From Lineus longissimus (taxonomy: Eukaryota > Nemertea > Pilidiophora > Heteronemertea > Lineidae), in contig NC_088324.1 in the NCBI RefSeq assembly GCF_910592395.1, positions 12,488,953 to 12,552,952 on the forward strand: a stretch of DNA of 64,000 nucleotides, in the 5' to 3' direction. Of this stretch, positions 14,001 through 35,301 are shown piece after piece. Under the pieces are notes generated by a model. It was not told where the DNA came from, did no database searches, and saw nothing but the letters and a program-made list of their open reading frames with translations. Position 1 is the stretch's first letter. Every line of letters begins with the position of its first letter. The translations under genes were made by a program, and so were the position numbers.

Positions 14001-17000
14001 AATATTTGGGCAATTTGTACTGTAGGAACCCGGAGGAAATCTACACTGTTGAAAAGAGTCACCACTCTATCACATGAGAACCAGGACTAATCAGGGGGTC
14101 TAACCCAGGATGCAGAGGTGACAGGCACAAACGTTTCAATTGTGCCACTCTAACAACCCAATGATCACCATAGCAAATACCATAAAGTTTACAAATTAAG
14201 AAAATAATCTTTGTGGCAAATAAACTTAGTAAATCAATGCTGTATTTTCAACTTTAGGGAGACCCAGGTCCACAAGGACCTCCAGGAGAGAGAGGACAAA
14301 TCGGACACCCGGTAAGTACAACAGCCACTGATAATCAAACAATTCATTTTTCATTCGATTGAGATGTAAAACCAAGCTTTTTAACTCAATGAACAGTACT
14401 TCAATAAATATTTTATACCTTCTCCACGTTTTTTTTGCTATTTTGTCTTCGTGTCTGTCGGCAAGACTGCTTGTCCTTTGATTGAGATTTAAAACCAAGG
14501 TTTGAACAGTACTTAAATTGTCCCTATAGCGCTTATTTGTTTTCATTTTCAGGGTGTGGCCGGTCCAGACGGCCCCCTTGGACCCCCAGGACAACCAGGA
14601 AAACCAGTAAGTAGTCTTTAACAAATAAGTCTGCATTGACTTTGATGTTTTCAGGCAAGCTCCAGGCCGACTGCCATGTTTTGTGGCAATGGTGTTTTGA
14701 CAAGAGTGCTCCCCTCCCCTGTCTGATGTCTTATTTATTTGTACTAGAACAGGAGGTTCAATACATGATATAAAATACTTCAGGGCGGGGCAAAAAGATT
14801 GCTGCCTATTTTCTATCAGGATCATGATCGTATTGGGAATATGATAGAAACATAAGAAATGACATGAGCTTTTCTTTCTTCCAGGGAAAATCTGGTTCGC
14901 CAGGAATTCAAGGTCCTCAGGGAGAGACAGGAGACAAGGGATCACGTGGTGTACATGGAGAAAGGGGTCCAAATGGACCACCCGGGCTTCAGGGTCGAGT
15001 CGGACCTGCTGGGGCTCCTGGACCAATTGGACAACCAGGAGCTGCGGTAGGTTTAACAGTCTGATACAGGCACAGGTTCTTAACTTATTCAAGTAAAACT
15101 ACCCCTGAATTGCCAGCCTAGTACATTTAGTTGAAACAATCTATGGCTTGTTATGCCAAATCAGCCACTTGGCAAAAATCAGCTCCCTGCAGCCTTGTTA
15201 TAATCCAAATGTTTAAATAGTTCTTTCCAGTTCGGCGTCCCTCTGACCTTCTAACTAATAATTATCACATTTCTTTGTAGGGCGAGGTGGGAGCTACTGG
15301 CCCAGTAGGAGGAACTGGTCCAGCAGGGCCAACAGTAAGTAACCATTATCCTGCTTCATGTGGGCCGTAAAACAAATATAATAAAGAGAGACATTAGAGA
15401 ATTGATTTTAAAGAGCTATCATGGCAATGCAATGCAACAGACAGCCTTGTAAGTTAGTATATCATACAAATTGATTGAGTAATGTTTTTGTTTCCAGGGT
15501 GCCAATGGACCAACTGGTCCTAAAGGAGGAGAAGGCTTCAAGGGAGGAAGGGTAGGTAGACAATAGTGAAATGAAGAGTATCATGATTGGAGAATTTTGC
15601 TCGATTTGGACACCCATAACCTGTGCAACCTGTACAATTTTTCACCTTTCCGTGATGCGACCCAGGCACGAGCTAGAATAGGCTGGCTTTTCCTATTCTT
15701 ATTTGAAGGATCCCTCGCAAACTTGTGTAAAATGATATAGGGCTATGTGACACAAAATGGCTGCCCAATGCCTGACCTTGTGAGATTTAGCACGCCACAA
15801 TGTCAAGGCAGAATCGGGCTATTGCTAGAAACTTTTGTTCTATTCTTTATTTCTGACAATCTTTTGCAATTCATATTTCAGGGTCTTCGAGGCCAAACAG
15901 GCGGCATGGGCCCTCCAGGTCCACAAGGTGACAAGGGTGACAAGGGTCTTCTTGGCCCTCTTGGACCACCAGGACGAAAGGGAGACCCTGTAAGTCATAT
16001 CTATCTTGCACTACTTTAAGGGGACAACCTGGGCGCACAATTTAGGTGGTTGGAGGCCACAATGTGCCACACTCCGCTGATCTCTAATTATTATGATTTT
16101 GCGCTCGTGTTTGCAAGGTGGTTTCAAACATGTCTTGCCAATTTCTGGTAGAAATTTTACATACCCATTCCAATTCTTGTGAGCTGTTTATTGCCCTTTT
16201 ATGATTTTTCAATGATCATGTCTGGAGAAGTCGCGGTACAGCTGGAAGCTGCTTTCATACGAAAAAATAACATGTCTCTCACCCTGCTTGTACTAGCCAA
16301 TGACTTATTTCAAATTTAAGGGTCTTCCAGGACCTCCAGGCCCCGACGGAGATCCAGGTGTCCAAGGAATGATCGTAAGTAAGACCAAGCATGAATGAGA
16401 CGACATAAGGTACCCCTACTCCACCCACCCGTTCTGCAAATATTTATTTTCCAGCAACCTTCTCACAGTTGAACTAAAGATATAATCAAATTTAGACCAT
16501 CTTGCCCCCCCCCCCCTTTCCAACACTCCTGGGCCAGGCACGAGTATTATTGTATGACTACAGCAACTCTGTCATTTGTATCACAACAGTAGTTGAAAGC
16601 AAAAGACAGTGATTTTTAATTTCAATACAAACAGAACTTCAAAATGTTCCCAAAGCAACAGTGATTGAGTAGCCTACTTCTGCGCAGCAATAACCAACAC
16701 CAGGTGATTGTCAACTCTACCTTGGTCTTTCTCTTTTAGGGAAATGATGGTCCCCCTGGCCCCAAGGGTGAGACAGGTCCAGCAGGGTCTACCGGTCCAG
16801 CTGGCCCAGCCGCAAGTATACTTTTTATAATATGATCACTGTAATATAGCGAGAGTTATGTTCTGTACCTTAAGGTTGGCATTGAAATTACCTCATAGTT
16901 TATTGGGGGTTTTGAAAAGTGGCAATAGGTAAGGTGCTCTAAAAATTGTCATTTTACTGCAGGGACCCCAAGGACCACCTGGCACCCCCGCTGACATCAG

Positions 17001-19142
17001 AGTCTCAGAGAACATCTTCTCCACTAGGCAATACGGCTACACTGGCACAGCTGGCAAGAAGCGAAAGCGTCGGTCTGTCGTGCCAGAGATGGAAGAAGCC
17101 CAAGATGATGAATTAGACCCCAAGAAAGAAAAGAAATTGGTAAGCAAGTCTCAAATCTTGTTCGTCATCAGAAAGTATGTTTTAGATTAAATTGTATGCA
17201 GAAGGGCCTAAATTTGATACTGATATATCCGTACCATCAAATTTGACCTCGTAATGGAGGTACTACATTCTGTTGGGTATGGCAGTCAGGTCAGACAAAG
17301 AATATTGTGTCAAAAGATCAAAAGTGCCGCTGCAGCCTAAATCCCTATTTGCCAGCATTCCAAGAGCTGAAATGGATTAGTAAATCACAAACAGATGAAG
17401 ACAGTTCTGGCATAGGAGGAATCTGTTCGTCTTCATGAATGAAACTATGTCCCCTGAACAAATCTGCTTCTGTGACGACTGAGAAGGCCAAGGCTACAGT
17501 TCAAACCAAAAACAAATAAATCAAAATGATAGTTTAGTCTTCATACCTCCATGATATACATGTAGCCCTCTTTTTTGTGATACTTACAAGATAGTCTGAT
17601 TCTTATTCTACAGGACGACGAGAAACCTGATGATGCCAGTGCAAAGAAAGAGGACGCAAGCAAAACTCTCACCTTGGAACAAGTGGTCAAGCAGATCTTT
17701 GAGAACATCGACGACCTACGAGAGGAAATCGAAGAGATACGTCTGCCCCCAGGAACCAAGGAGAGCCCAGCCAGAACTTGCAAGGACATCTATCTTGCCT
17801 ACCCAGAGTCAAAAGATGGTATGATCTTCTGAACAAACTAGAATGTTTGTTTTGTCGAAGTTCATTTTAGTTGAGAAAAGGTTATGAGCTAAGCTGGGTA
17901 AATGACGGAATTGGAAGCTGCCGTTTCAAAAAATGTCCCTTGTATCACACCCTAACAGCTTCATCAGTGGGTTGGAAATTAGTCCAGTTAGCATAAAGAA
18001 ATAAATGTTGATGCTGCATCTGATGGACTGGACTATGAAGGGTCATAATATTGTTAATCAAAGATACATATATTTTGATGAATTTCATGGTGGCCATAGA
18101 GCATAGGATAGAGCAATAGTTTGCTGTGGATAATAAGTCCAGGACCATTCAATAACTTCTCATACAGCAAAATATAATTTCATTATTTCCAGGCTGGTAC
18201 TGGATTGACCCGAACCTTGGCGCCCCTCTGGACGCTATTCAGGTCTGGTGTAACATGACAGCAGAGGGCGAGACCTGCATATCACCAAAACGTAACACAC
18301 GGGTCATGATTCCTAAGCATTTCCCAAGAGACGACAGCGTACAGTGGTTCAGTGACATGAATGCAGGATTCAAGGTAGGTTCAACAGTTCCAGACAAGGT
18401 TACCGTACATAAAGTTGTGTTGGGCAAATAAAGCAGGATTCACATCATTCAGATGCTCACACATGCCTTACAACTCACAGATGCAAGATTTATGATGAGA
18501 CTTCTACAACAATGAACTTTTAAAACATCTTAGTGAAACTACTAACTCTTTAACATACATGTACATGTTCCCTGAATCTGAATTTCAAATAAAATACCCA
18601 TCTGAGACGCGAGGACAACAGAACTTAGCATCAATATTCAACATGTGACTTCCCAATTTCAGATCAAGTACCCATCTGAGACCCAGATGGCCTTCCTGCG
18701 CCTCCTCTCCCTGAAGGCTTCCCAGAAGTTGACATACTTCTGCACCAATGCCATAGCTTGGTTCAACCAAGAGGACAACAACCACAGCAAGTCTATCAAG
18801 TTATTAGGGGCCAATGACCATGTCATGCAAAAGTTCAAGAGCAAGGATGTCATCTATGATGGATGCAGGGTAAGAAGTCATGAACAAGAAGTTGCTTTGA
18901 GTGGCAGTTATATCAAACAGATGGGTTGTCACATAAATTGGAAGAAGAAAAAACTACCAGAATATGTTTTAAAACACATCTGTCTTCCTTTTCAGAATCG
19001 TCGATCCAATGCATACACCGTCTTCATGTTGAAGACACGAAAGGTACACCAGCTTCCAATCATCGACTTAATGCCTCAAGATTACGGGGCAGCATGGCAG
19101 AAATTCGGCTTCGAGATCGGCCCAGTGTGTTTCAGTCATTAG
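3287..19142 (+). CDS. Fibrillar procollagen alpha chain, clade B (type V/XI-like), lacking only its first exon
   Basis: This encodes a secreted fibril-forming collagen chain that trimerises through its C-propeptide. I place 33 exons: 3287-3466, 3892-4075, 4360-4531, 4921-5025, 5382-6494, 6645-6689, 6971-7078, 7408-7515, 8132-8185, 8536-8589, 9240-9284, 9781-9933, 10198-10359, 11018-11215, 11490-11625, 11889-12076, 12518-12733, 12959-13069, 13273-13380, 13911-13964, 14258-14311, 14553-14606, 14885-15046, 15281-15334, 15498-15551, 15882-15989, 16321-16374, 16740-16811, 16963-17139, 17614-17818, 18193-18374, 18663-18869, 18996-19142. All join in frame, giving about 1,673 residues. Domain order is TSPN, variable region, Gly-X-Y helix, COLFI. 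Most helix exons are 45, 54, 108 or 162 bp, the classic fibrillar collagen pattern. The TSPN domain and the [10 protein letters not shown] junction argue for clade B (COL5A1/COL11A1-like) rather than clade A. The first exon begins in phase 1, so a signal-peptide exon lies upstream. Confidence 0.95.
5382..5783 (+). other. Variable region and short N-terminal collagenous segment
   Basis: This first part of the long exon 5 begins with an acidic Gly/Tyr-rich low-complexity stretch (repeats of GGDYGGGG). A minor collagenous block follows, from [14 protein letters not shown] to GIPGPPG. Then comes a non-collagenous linker ending [10 protein letters not shown], just before the major helix. Clade B chains carry acidic, tyrosine-rich variable regions here whose tyrosines can be sulfated; sulfation in this protein is only inferred. 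The exon starts after a TCTGTTTAG acceptor at 5382, in phase 0 with the TSPN exons. Confidence 0.85.
7975..8150 (+). repeat. Intronic repeats of the exon 9 acceptor and exon start
   Basis: Four copies of GG(G/A)TCAGTTGGGC occur at about 7975, 8016, 8074 and 8132; the last is the real exon 9 start. The last three are 58 bp apart. The copy at 8074 keeps a full CTACTTTCAG acceptor, but reading on from it in the Gly frame meets a stop after TGGAGT. It is a decoy or a dead exon duplication rather than a usable exon. Confidence 0.8.
10643..10808. mobile_element. MITE-like foldback element, 166 bp, in a collagen intron
   Basis: Two 25-bp arms face each other (10643-10667 and 10784-10808), beginning GGGCCGAATTTAC and matching at 24 of 25 positions. 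The element is non-coding and lies within the intron between collagen exons 13 and 14. A TGT trinucleotide abuts both ends, too short to be a convincing target-site duplication. The superfamily cannot be assigned from this copy alone. Confidence 0.7.
16812..16962 (+). other. GC-AG intron in the collagen gene
   Basis: Exon 28 ends GGCCCAGCC and is followed by GCAAGTAT, so the donor is GC rather than GT. The rest of the donor is a perfect consensus. The acceptor is ACTGCAG. Only this choice keeps the Gly-X-Y frame: the next GT, four bases later, would shift it. Confidence 0.82.
16990..19142 (+). other. C-telopeptide and COLFI C-propeptide
   Basis: After the last triplets (GPQGPPGTP) there is a telopeptide and a basic cluster, GKKRKRRS, a plausible furin-type cleavage site. 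A charged linker and a heptad-like helix around [17 protein letters not shown] follow; these usually nucleate trimerisation. The COLFI domain runs from RTCKDI to the end, GPVCFSH. Conserved blocks are WIDPN, VWCNM, GETC, YFCTN, DGC and GFEIGPVCF. Only six of the eight cysteines of human alpha1(I) are present: the positions of the second (KMC) and third (GCNLD) are Ala (YLAYPE, LGAPLDA). In vertebrates those two form interchain disulfides. Confidence 0.92.
18581..18608 (+). repeat. Relic duplicate of a COLFI exon start
   Basis: The 28 bases here match the acceptor and first codons of exon 32 (18656-18683) with three mismatches, 75 bp upstream of it. One mismatch turns the acceptor CAG into CAA, so the copy cannot be used for splicing. 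Confidence 0.7.
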
Positions 19143-19730
19143 TAGCGGGGACATAAGACTATATAAACGCCACCACCAGAATCCAAGTAATCGCGCTCAC
19201 ATGAGCAAAGCTCCTATACTATCGCTTCAAAATATTTGGTTTTGGAAGCAGCACATTTTGGGGATTTAGGTTTTTTTAATTTGTCTGGCTAGTGAGCACT
19301 GGGATGGATGAAATTCTCTGATTATATGTATATGTGGTGATCTCCTTTTGTAAATAGGTGTCTTCCTAAATTCTATTCAGTGTCTAATGATGTGATATAA
19401 CAGATAAATTATTTTTGAGAGAGAAATTTTGTTCAGTTTAGGCAGCTTACTCACCAGACATATACATATACAGCTACGTGTACACATAAGTACATGAAAT
19501 GTACATTCAAGTACATAACAAGTGCATATCAGGTCCGTGACAGACATCCAGTCACTCGAAGCTAGATGTAATATAAATTAAGAATAGAGTAACGCCAGGG
19601 CTCTTCCCCAAAATGTCCTTCAACCAAAACCTCTGAAATTGAAGTGGCATCAGTTTGATAATCGTATAATATGTTAGGTCCAAGTCTGTTCACTTTGAAT
19701 GCAATGTATTAGTGAATTTTTCATATTGTA

Positions 19731-19736
19731 AATAAA
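19731..19736 (+). terminator. Poly(A) signal of the collagen gene
   Basis: A canonical AATAAA lies about 590 nt after the stop codon, preceded by a T-rich stretch. It is the first canonical signal after the stop on this strand. Confidence 0.65.
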
Positions 19737-21441
19737 TTGGTATGTTACTTCTTATATAATAACATAATGTTTGGCATTTATTTGTTGCTAAGGATCATTA
19801 GAAGGTCGTCAATCATCATTGGACTCCACTTTGAAGGAACCAAGCATCTCCCAAAGTTGTCTATGACTCAACTGGAGTTATTTCATGTCCACACAAAAGA
19901 CCATTAGATAGTCTGTGACAGTTTGATTTCACCTTTAGACTGAATTACAAGAAAGGAAATGTGGTACCTTAATCCAAAAATCGCCATAACATGTATGTAG
20001 TTGTGACTATGTCTCCACTCCCAATGATCATGAGATCACCCTCGCTCATTATGGTTACCGATGTGTACAATTGTCTCCACCTGAATGATCGTACCAGCCA
20101 CATGTACATATGGGATGGTTGTAATACCTACACTGTCCTCAACCAGAGGATATTCAAACAAGGTTCTGAGACAAGACCACTAATGAATATTCATAGGTTG
20201 GAGGGTCCAGGCCTATCTATTAGACGAGTGCATGTTTTTTACTCTCAAGTACATATTTGGAGAGGTATTGACAAAATATTTGTTGTGGCAAGTCTACAGA
20301 TATAAAGAAATTATTTGATGAAAAAATTAATTTCGAATTTTGCTAATTGGGTAATAGGGGGCGTGTTTTGAGTTTTTTCTGCCAGTTGGATGAAAAGAGT
20401 GGAAATATCAAAGTCTGTCTAATTTGTCGATTAAAAAAAAATTTCCGTGGTCAATCACCATTTTATTTTTCACCATTTACTTGCCCGACTGTCCGGAATA
20501 ACATAATCTAAATTTCAGATTCACAACACCACGCGTTCTTTGATGCGTCGCGGTCAAACATTGACAATTTAACTGCTAAAAGGCTTAAAAAATCAATTGT
20601 GGTCTTGTCTCTTCTATCAAGCCAGACGACCAGAGCAGAGCCAGAGTTAACCAATATTGACCGCAGTGCAGCAGTGCAGATGATATAATGAACACATGCA
20701 TCATATTCATCAGAGAACAACTTTATTAATGTCATTTTGACAATACTTCAAATGTGACCAAGAATCTTTCAATCTTTCAATCCCAAATAACCCAAAAACC
20801 TGTTCCATCTGTTGTAAATGGAGGATGTGGGCATTAATGGAACACCAGCAGTCATCTAGTTTATCAACACCGCAACTCTAATGGTTCTTTTGAGAATGAA
20901 AAGTAGACCAGAAATTTAGAATTTGAAAAAGATTTAAAAATGTAATCTAACAGTCTGAATCATCAATCAAATTTCAGTCCCAAACCAATCTTGCAAAACA
21001 AAACCTTGGCTCACCTGGTGATGATGCCAGGCCAGCACTAGCTTAGTTTACCATGGTGTAGAGGATGGAACAGACATTCTAGTCCTCCCTCTAGACAGGA
21101 ATACTGTGAACTTTGTTAGTGCTTGCTAGGCATTTATTCATCATCAACTGACTGAAAGATGGAAATATTTTACTTGCCAAGGGTTTATAGAAATCCTTAC
21201 TACGTTGTTCTACATTGCCATATTCGCTGCCGATTCTCAGGCCAAACATTTTTTTATAACTTTGAATCAAATAGTAACTTAACAATAAACATGACAATAC
21301 CAGGACCCATGAATGGCTTATGGAACTTAGCGACACTTCAACATTTCACCTAGAGAAACTGAGTCTTTGTTTCAGTGCCTGGAGGCCAGGTATGAATTTA
21401 CCCCTCACACTTCCTTCATATCAGGATCCTCTCTTTATATT

Positions 21442-21447
21442 TTTATT
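21442..21447 (-). terminator. Candidate poly(A) signal of the C19orf25 homologue
   Basis: AATAAA on the minus strand (TTTATT on plus), about 50 nt after the stop codon at 21497. Confidence 0.5.
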
Positions 21448-21496
21448 ATTGGCACTTAGTCATAAAAGTCCTTGATCATTAAGTCAACAACAAACA

Positions 21497-22340
21497 TCAT
21501 GATGCATCTAAACTCGAAAGAGCTTCATCCTGCAAGGAGGACACAGTTTTTTCCAAGTCCCCAGCAACACTTTCCATAGTGCGACACTGATCTCTCAAAG
21601 ACTCTGGCGCCTTTTTGAGATATTCACAATTATCCAGAAACTGACAGACTTTTTTATAAACTGTGTTAACAGAGTTAGTCAAGTTTCCTTCTTCGTTGAG
21701 ACTATTTTCAGATGGAACTCCTGCTAAGGATGGTTTGTTGTAAGCTGCTGCAATTGGATTGGCCTCTAAATCAGTATCTCCTGTAATAGACAGAATGAAC
21801 GAGTTTTAGACCACTGGTTTTTATGATATGTACCTTTGTAGTTTTGTAAGAAAATGTAAGAACCTGGAAGAACATAAATATTTGAAAACGTTTTAAACTT
21901 TCTCATACGGCACATTTGTTTATAAGAAACTTATATCAAGTAAGTATCAATTCCTCATCCAATAATGAAGTGTTAAGAATTTTTGACATAGGCGTAATAT
22001 GTGAAGCCTTTGCACTGCCATCTTGAGAATGAGATGCAGGTTTTTGACACTCCTACCTCGTATACAAAAATATCGAGAGGCGGAGTATATTGAAAATCAC
22101 TGGTTATGTCTGGATGTTGCATTGCATGATTGGGTCTTTTATTTTCGAGTCACCCTGTAGAAAATGAAAAATGAAAATTTGCTCACCCATTTCGCAGGTT
22201 TTGAAGGTTGTGAAAGCTACATCATCTTTCGGGGCCATCTCCATGTCTTTCAGAATCATATCTACGGATGGTGGAGGCGGTCTCGTTGGAAGCGGTACTT
22301 GCTTTTTCTTGGATTTCGACATTTTATCGAGAAGTTTCAT
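21497..22340 (-). CDS. UPF0449 family protein (C19orf25 homologue)
   Basis: This is a small two-exon gene: 22322 (or 22340) down to 22187, and 21780 down to 21497, joined in phase 1 across a GTGAGC donor and an ATTACAG acceptor. The product is about 139 residues from the second Met (MSKSKKK), or 145 from the first. The N-terminus, KSKKKQVPLPTRPPPPSVD followed by ILKDM and DDVAFTTF, matches the start of human C19orf25 (basic stretch, LPTRPAPP, ILEDV, DPVFTIL), as I recall that family. The C-terminal half is helical and coiled-coil-like (LRDQCRTMESVAGDLEKTV), also as in the human protein. The family has no established biochemical function. I prefer the internal Met because it matches the usual family start. 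The gene is divergent from ZMYND19 on its right, about 1.6 kb away. Confidence 0.82.
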
Positions 22341-23968
22341 GATTTTTGAGAAGTGCCAGCTGGCATTGTCCCCCTATCGTTAAAATAAGTAACTATGTAG
22401 CTAAATCAGATACATCAGTTGCAGCTCACGTGATAACTACACGCCAGACGCCAATCATGACACTAGAGGCGCTGATTTCGTTCCTTACAACGCCTCTGGT
22501 CTCATTAGGGAGTTTTTTGTATTCATGCGCGGCCAACCCGTAACCGTAGTTCCTAAAATCATTGATTTCTCGGCCCTCACAGCAAGGCAGTGTTGATTCA
22601 GCAGTTGTTTTGGCAAAGACATGTTTTTTGGAGATTCTGAAACCTAGAGCGCTACTCAATAGGCGGCTAACAAGAAACTACGCATTTACTGTTGTTGCCG
22701 ACGTATGTGTACACTGAACTTGGGATGTGCGTCGGCCCCGTGTTGAAATGCCGTCCAGTGCCAGTTGGTGCGTTTTTCGCTGATTTGTGCAAAATTCAAC
22801 ATATCTCAAAAGTTCGATGGTTGACCCTCGTTTTTTAAAATTTTTGTGTAGCGTTACCAACTGTCTTTCATGGGAGAATGGTCATTGTAAGAATTATTCA
22901 TGAAGAAATGTATAATATTTGGGGTTTTTTCGTGATTGTCGGGCCAAATTTGCAATATTGCCATTTGGGATGGTGAACAGAGCTAGGAGCAAATGCGACG
23001 CTTATGATTTATTTAAAGAAATAAAATGCCCGATTTAACATCCTGCAGAATCAGGGGAATCGGGCGTTTCCAGTGATATACGACACAAATGGGTTGTCCT
23101 AATGCATTCACTTTGGAAACGCATTTTAAAATAAATGTTACGTCCTGTTAATGGGGCACGTCATCATCGCGTACATTTGAAACTCCCTAACGAGACCTCT
23201 AGTAGTAGGTTGCCACCATATTGAAAAGCAGTACCGCTGATGTAGATCAGGAAAGAATCTTTCTTGATATTGCTGTGAGGCTATCGCATCACCACAAAGC
23301 CCGCGAAAATGATTGCTGCCCTACGCTGCGTATTTAGGTCTCAATACATTCATCTTAAAACCAACTCGCAAGTGTCAAATTTTATTCATAAAGATCATAT
23401 TTTGTTATTTCTTAATAAAATATAACGTTTTATGAGAAAAAGTGACGCTAATTCGGCCTGAATAAGATTTACAGTCTGAACTGGCGACACAGTTTATGAT
23501 GTAGGATTATCAAAACCCTGAATCTCAGGATGCTGACATCCAAGATGGCGGCAATTGATCAATTCCAGTGTCAAAATTTTTTAATTTCGGCACAGGGGCG
23601 AGTTTGTCCAGACGCAATGGATCATCGAACACCACAGTCATTCGAATGCTCCTCCCCCGTGCAGGTTACATCGGCTCGGTCGGCGTGGTCGATCCTGACG
23701 GTGTTATATATTTGAATTTCCCGCTAATCTAATTGGGATCACATGATGAGATTTTGCCGGATCCGTTTTAGCCTCGAGTTTCCCTCATCAAAACATGACC
23801 TACTTTCCTATTGGTCTAACATACCTAATGCATTGCCTCGTTCACACACGTGTGTGCACCGCCATTAACATATGTTCAAGCCGCGGCTATACTTCAGTTT
23901 TCTACTCTCAATTATTGACAGATCAATTCTTCATATAGCAGATCACCCTCATCATATTATTGAATGGG
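22341..23968. other. Intergenic region between divergent C19orf25 and ZMYND19 homologues
   Basis: This 1.6-kb stretch separates the two 5' ends and should hold both promoters. I see no conserved reading frame, and the open frames within it have no recognisable content. Confidence 0.55.
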
Positions 23969-33504
<9,536 letters not shown>

Positions 33505-33538
33505 GACGTTCGCCGCTAGTCCTATAAACTGTTTTGTA

Positions 33539-33544
33539 AATAAA
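33539..33544 (+). terminator. Poly(A) signal of ZMYND19
   Basis: Canonical AATAAA about 35 nt after the ZMYND19 stop codon. Confidence 0.6.
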
Positions 33545-35301
33545 AGAATATTGAGACTATTGAAGTGACTTTGTTGTGCTCGGGTTGAATAGACATATTC
33601 GATATTGATCAATTTGGAAGTGAAAAGCCCACATTGGGACTCTTTGTAATGTTATTATAGTCAGCTATGTTTTTACTTAAAGACACCGGTTCCCAAAGTT
33701 GATAACATAAAAATGTAGATCTCAACAGTGTTGTGCATGTAAGGACTGATTTTACAGTATCAGGTGATTTCAGATATCAGATCATGCTATGTTTTTGTCA
33801 GGTATCGGTTTCAGATCAAACCGTCTGAAGAGTTGAAAACTTGCATGAGATGTGCATGTGTTATAATGCATTGTTTTCTTACGCTATGTAATTTGTATGT
33901 TTTCATACATCATAGAAAAGCATAACTGCCCCCTATTGGTGGGGCTGTCTTTAAAATATGTTAATCTTACTCTATGGTGGGTTGTTCGAAGAGGTTGGTG
34001 CATAGACAATTTTACAACTAAAGAGTTTTCTTTAAAGAGGAAGAGCTTTGATAAAGTATGTAAAAAGCCTTTGGGAAGGCCAGGAATCGTTTATGCAGGG
34101 TTGGTAGTTACTCAAAACAAAACGCAATCTTTAGAGTTCCCTAAAATGCCAACCCTCTTGGTTGAGTTGATATATCCCTTTGCTCTAAGAACTAGGCTAA
34201 TGTATTCCCATTTGGAATGATGAAAAGGGATATCAATGACCTCAAGCCTGGTCTATCTCTTTTCTTAATCATGTGCTATTTTCGAAGGTATTTTGGGACG
34301 TAATAAGGTTTCTGCATTTATTGCTTTCACTCTTGGATAAAATAGATCATTAATCAAGAGAGAAGTGGAGAATGGTACACTTACCAGTCTAAAGCATCAA
34401 TGGCATATAGGGGGAAGAGGCAATTGTAAGGGTTGTGAGACACAGAGTTTATTTAATAGTCCTTCATTCAAAATCAGGCCCCAATTCACTCAATCAGTGT
34501 TTAAACTCAACTGAGCAATATCTCTGTCAGTAAGCTTCTTGCAATGGTACTGTTCAGAAACGCAAACATCACTGCTAATGCTGATCGAGTAACTTGGCCC
34601 TGTGCCTTTAGTGTATTTTCATTTTAAACATTCTGTACTTAAATATGATTTGAAAAGTGTAATTGCTAAATGTTTAAAGAGCAGAGACTGCTGCAGTCAT
34701 TTCAGTGGTTTTTAATCAGCTAGAATTGGAGAGTACTGGTTGAGGGAAGTTACGTATCCATTAAGAAGAAACCACAAGTTAAGAATACTGTTTTTGTAAA
34801 ACCAGATGCTAGTTAAGTAACATGTTTTCATATGTAAGATGGATGGTTCAGTTCAGGGCAACGTCAGAGACAAATAAGTCATCTAGCAAGTCTACTGTTG
34901 CCCACGATCAGTTTAATCGGTCTAAAGAAGAGATATACAGGTTTCTGATATCAGCAGAACTTTTGTAAAGAAGAAATGAATCACTATTTAGAATCATTAC
35001 AGATATAAATATATGTTACTTGTATATAAATCATCTAATGAAAGTATAATAAAACTTTACTGTTTTAATAGAATGTAATGTTCTTGAATACTTCAATACA
35101 AGAGTATAACAGCTGAATACGATGCCACTGAACATGCTGAAGGATACAACTGAATGCGACACTTCGGAATTTTGTTTCCAGATATGATGTCTATACGGGA
35201 TGACTATGGTTTGCGCTCAACTGACCAATCAGCTAATAAAGCCAGCCCACTGGGCCCTTGCTACAAAGCGAGCAACCAAAGGACAACTGACCTGAAGCCG
35301 A
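33545..35301. other. Intergenic region between ZMYND19 and the minus-strand TRIM gene
   Basis: AT-rich sequence between two convergent genes. An open frame at 33897-34220 (+) has no recognisable composition or motif and is probably chance. AATAAA on the plus strand occurs near 35047 and 35235 but belongs to no plus-strand gene that I can see. Confidence 0.5.

Larger units (their letters stand above)
5784..16989 (+). other. Major triple helix, about 343 Gly-X-Y triplets with two imperfections
   Basis: From the end of exon 5 to the start of exon 29 the chain is Gly-X-Y, about 1,030 residues by my count against 1,014 in most vertebrate fibrillar chains. Every helix exon starts at a Gly codon and ends after a complete triplet, except the 11625/11889 junction, which splits a Gly codon. 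Two breaks are visible. One is GDVAEKG, where codon 11960-11962 (GCT) puts Ala in a Gly position. The other is GQSSSLPG at 12959-12982, in a 111-bp exon one residue longer than the usual 108. The rest reads regularly. Confidence 0.9.
19143..21496. other. Collagen 3'UTR and intergenic sequence
   Basis: The collagen 3'UTR probably runs to just past the AATAAA at 19731-19736, giving about 600 nt. Beyond it the sequence is AT-rich with no reading frame I recognise on either strand. The minus-strand gene to the right has a candidate poly(A) signal at 21442-21447. Confidence 0.6.

Noticed and set aside
14226-15092. 288-codon minus-strand open frame across collagen exons 21-23
   Set aside because: It is antisense to Gly-X-Y coding exons; the absence of stops follows from the repetitive GGN-CCN composition. 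No domain or start context is convincing.
33897-34220. 107-codon plus-strand frame after ZMYND19
   Set aside because: Lies beyond the ZMYND19 poly(A) signal with AT-rich codons and no motif.
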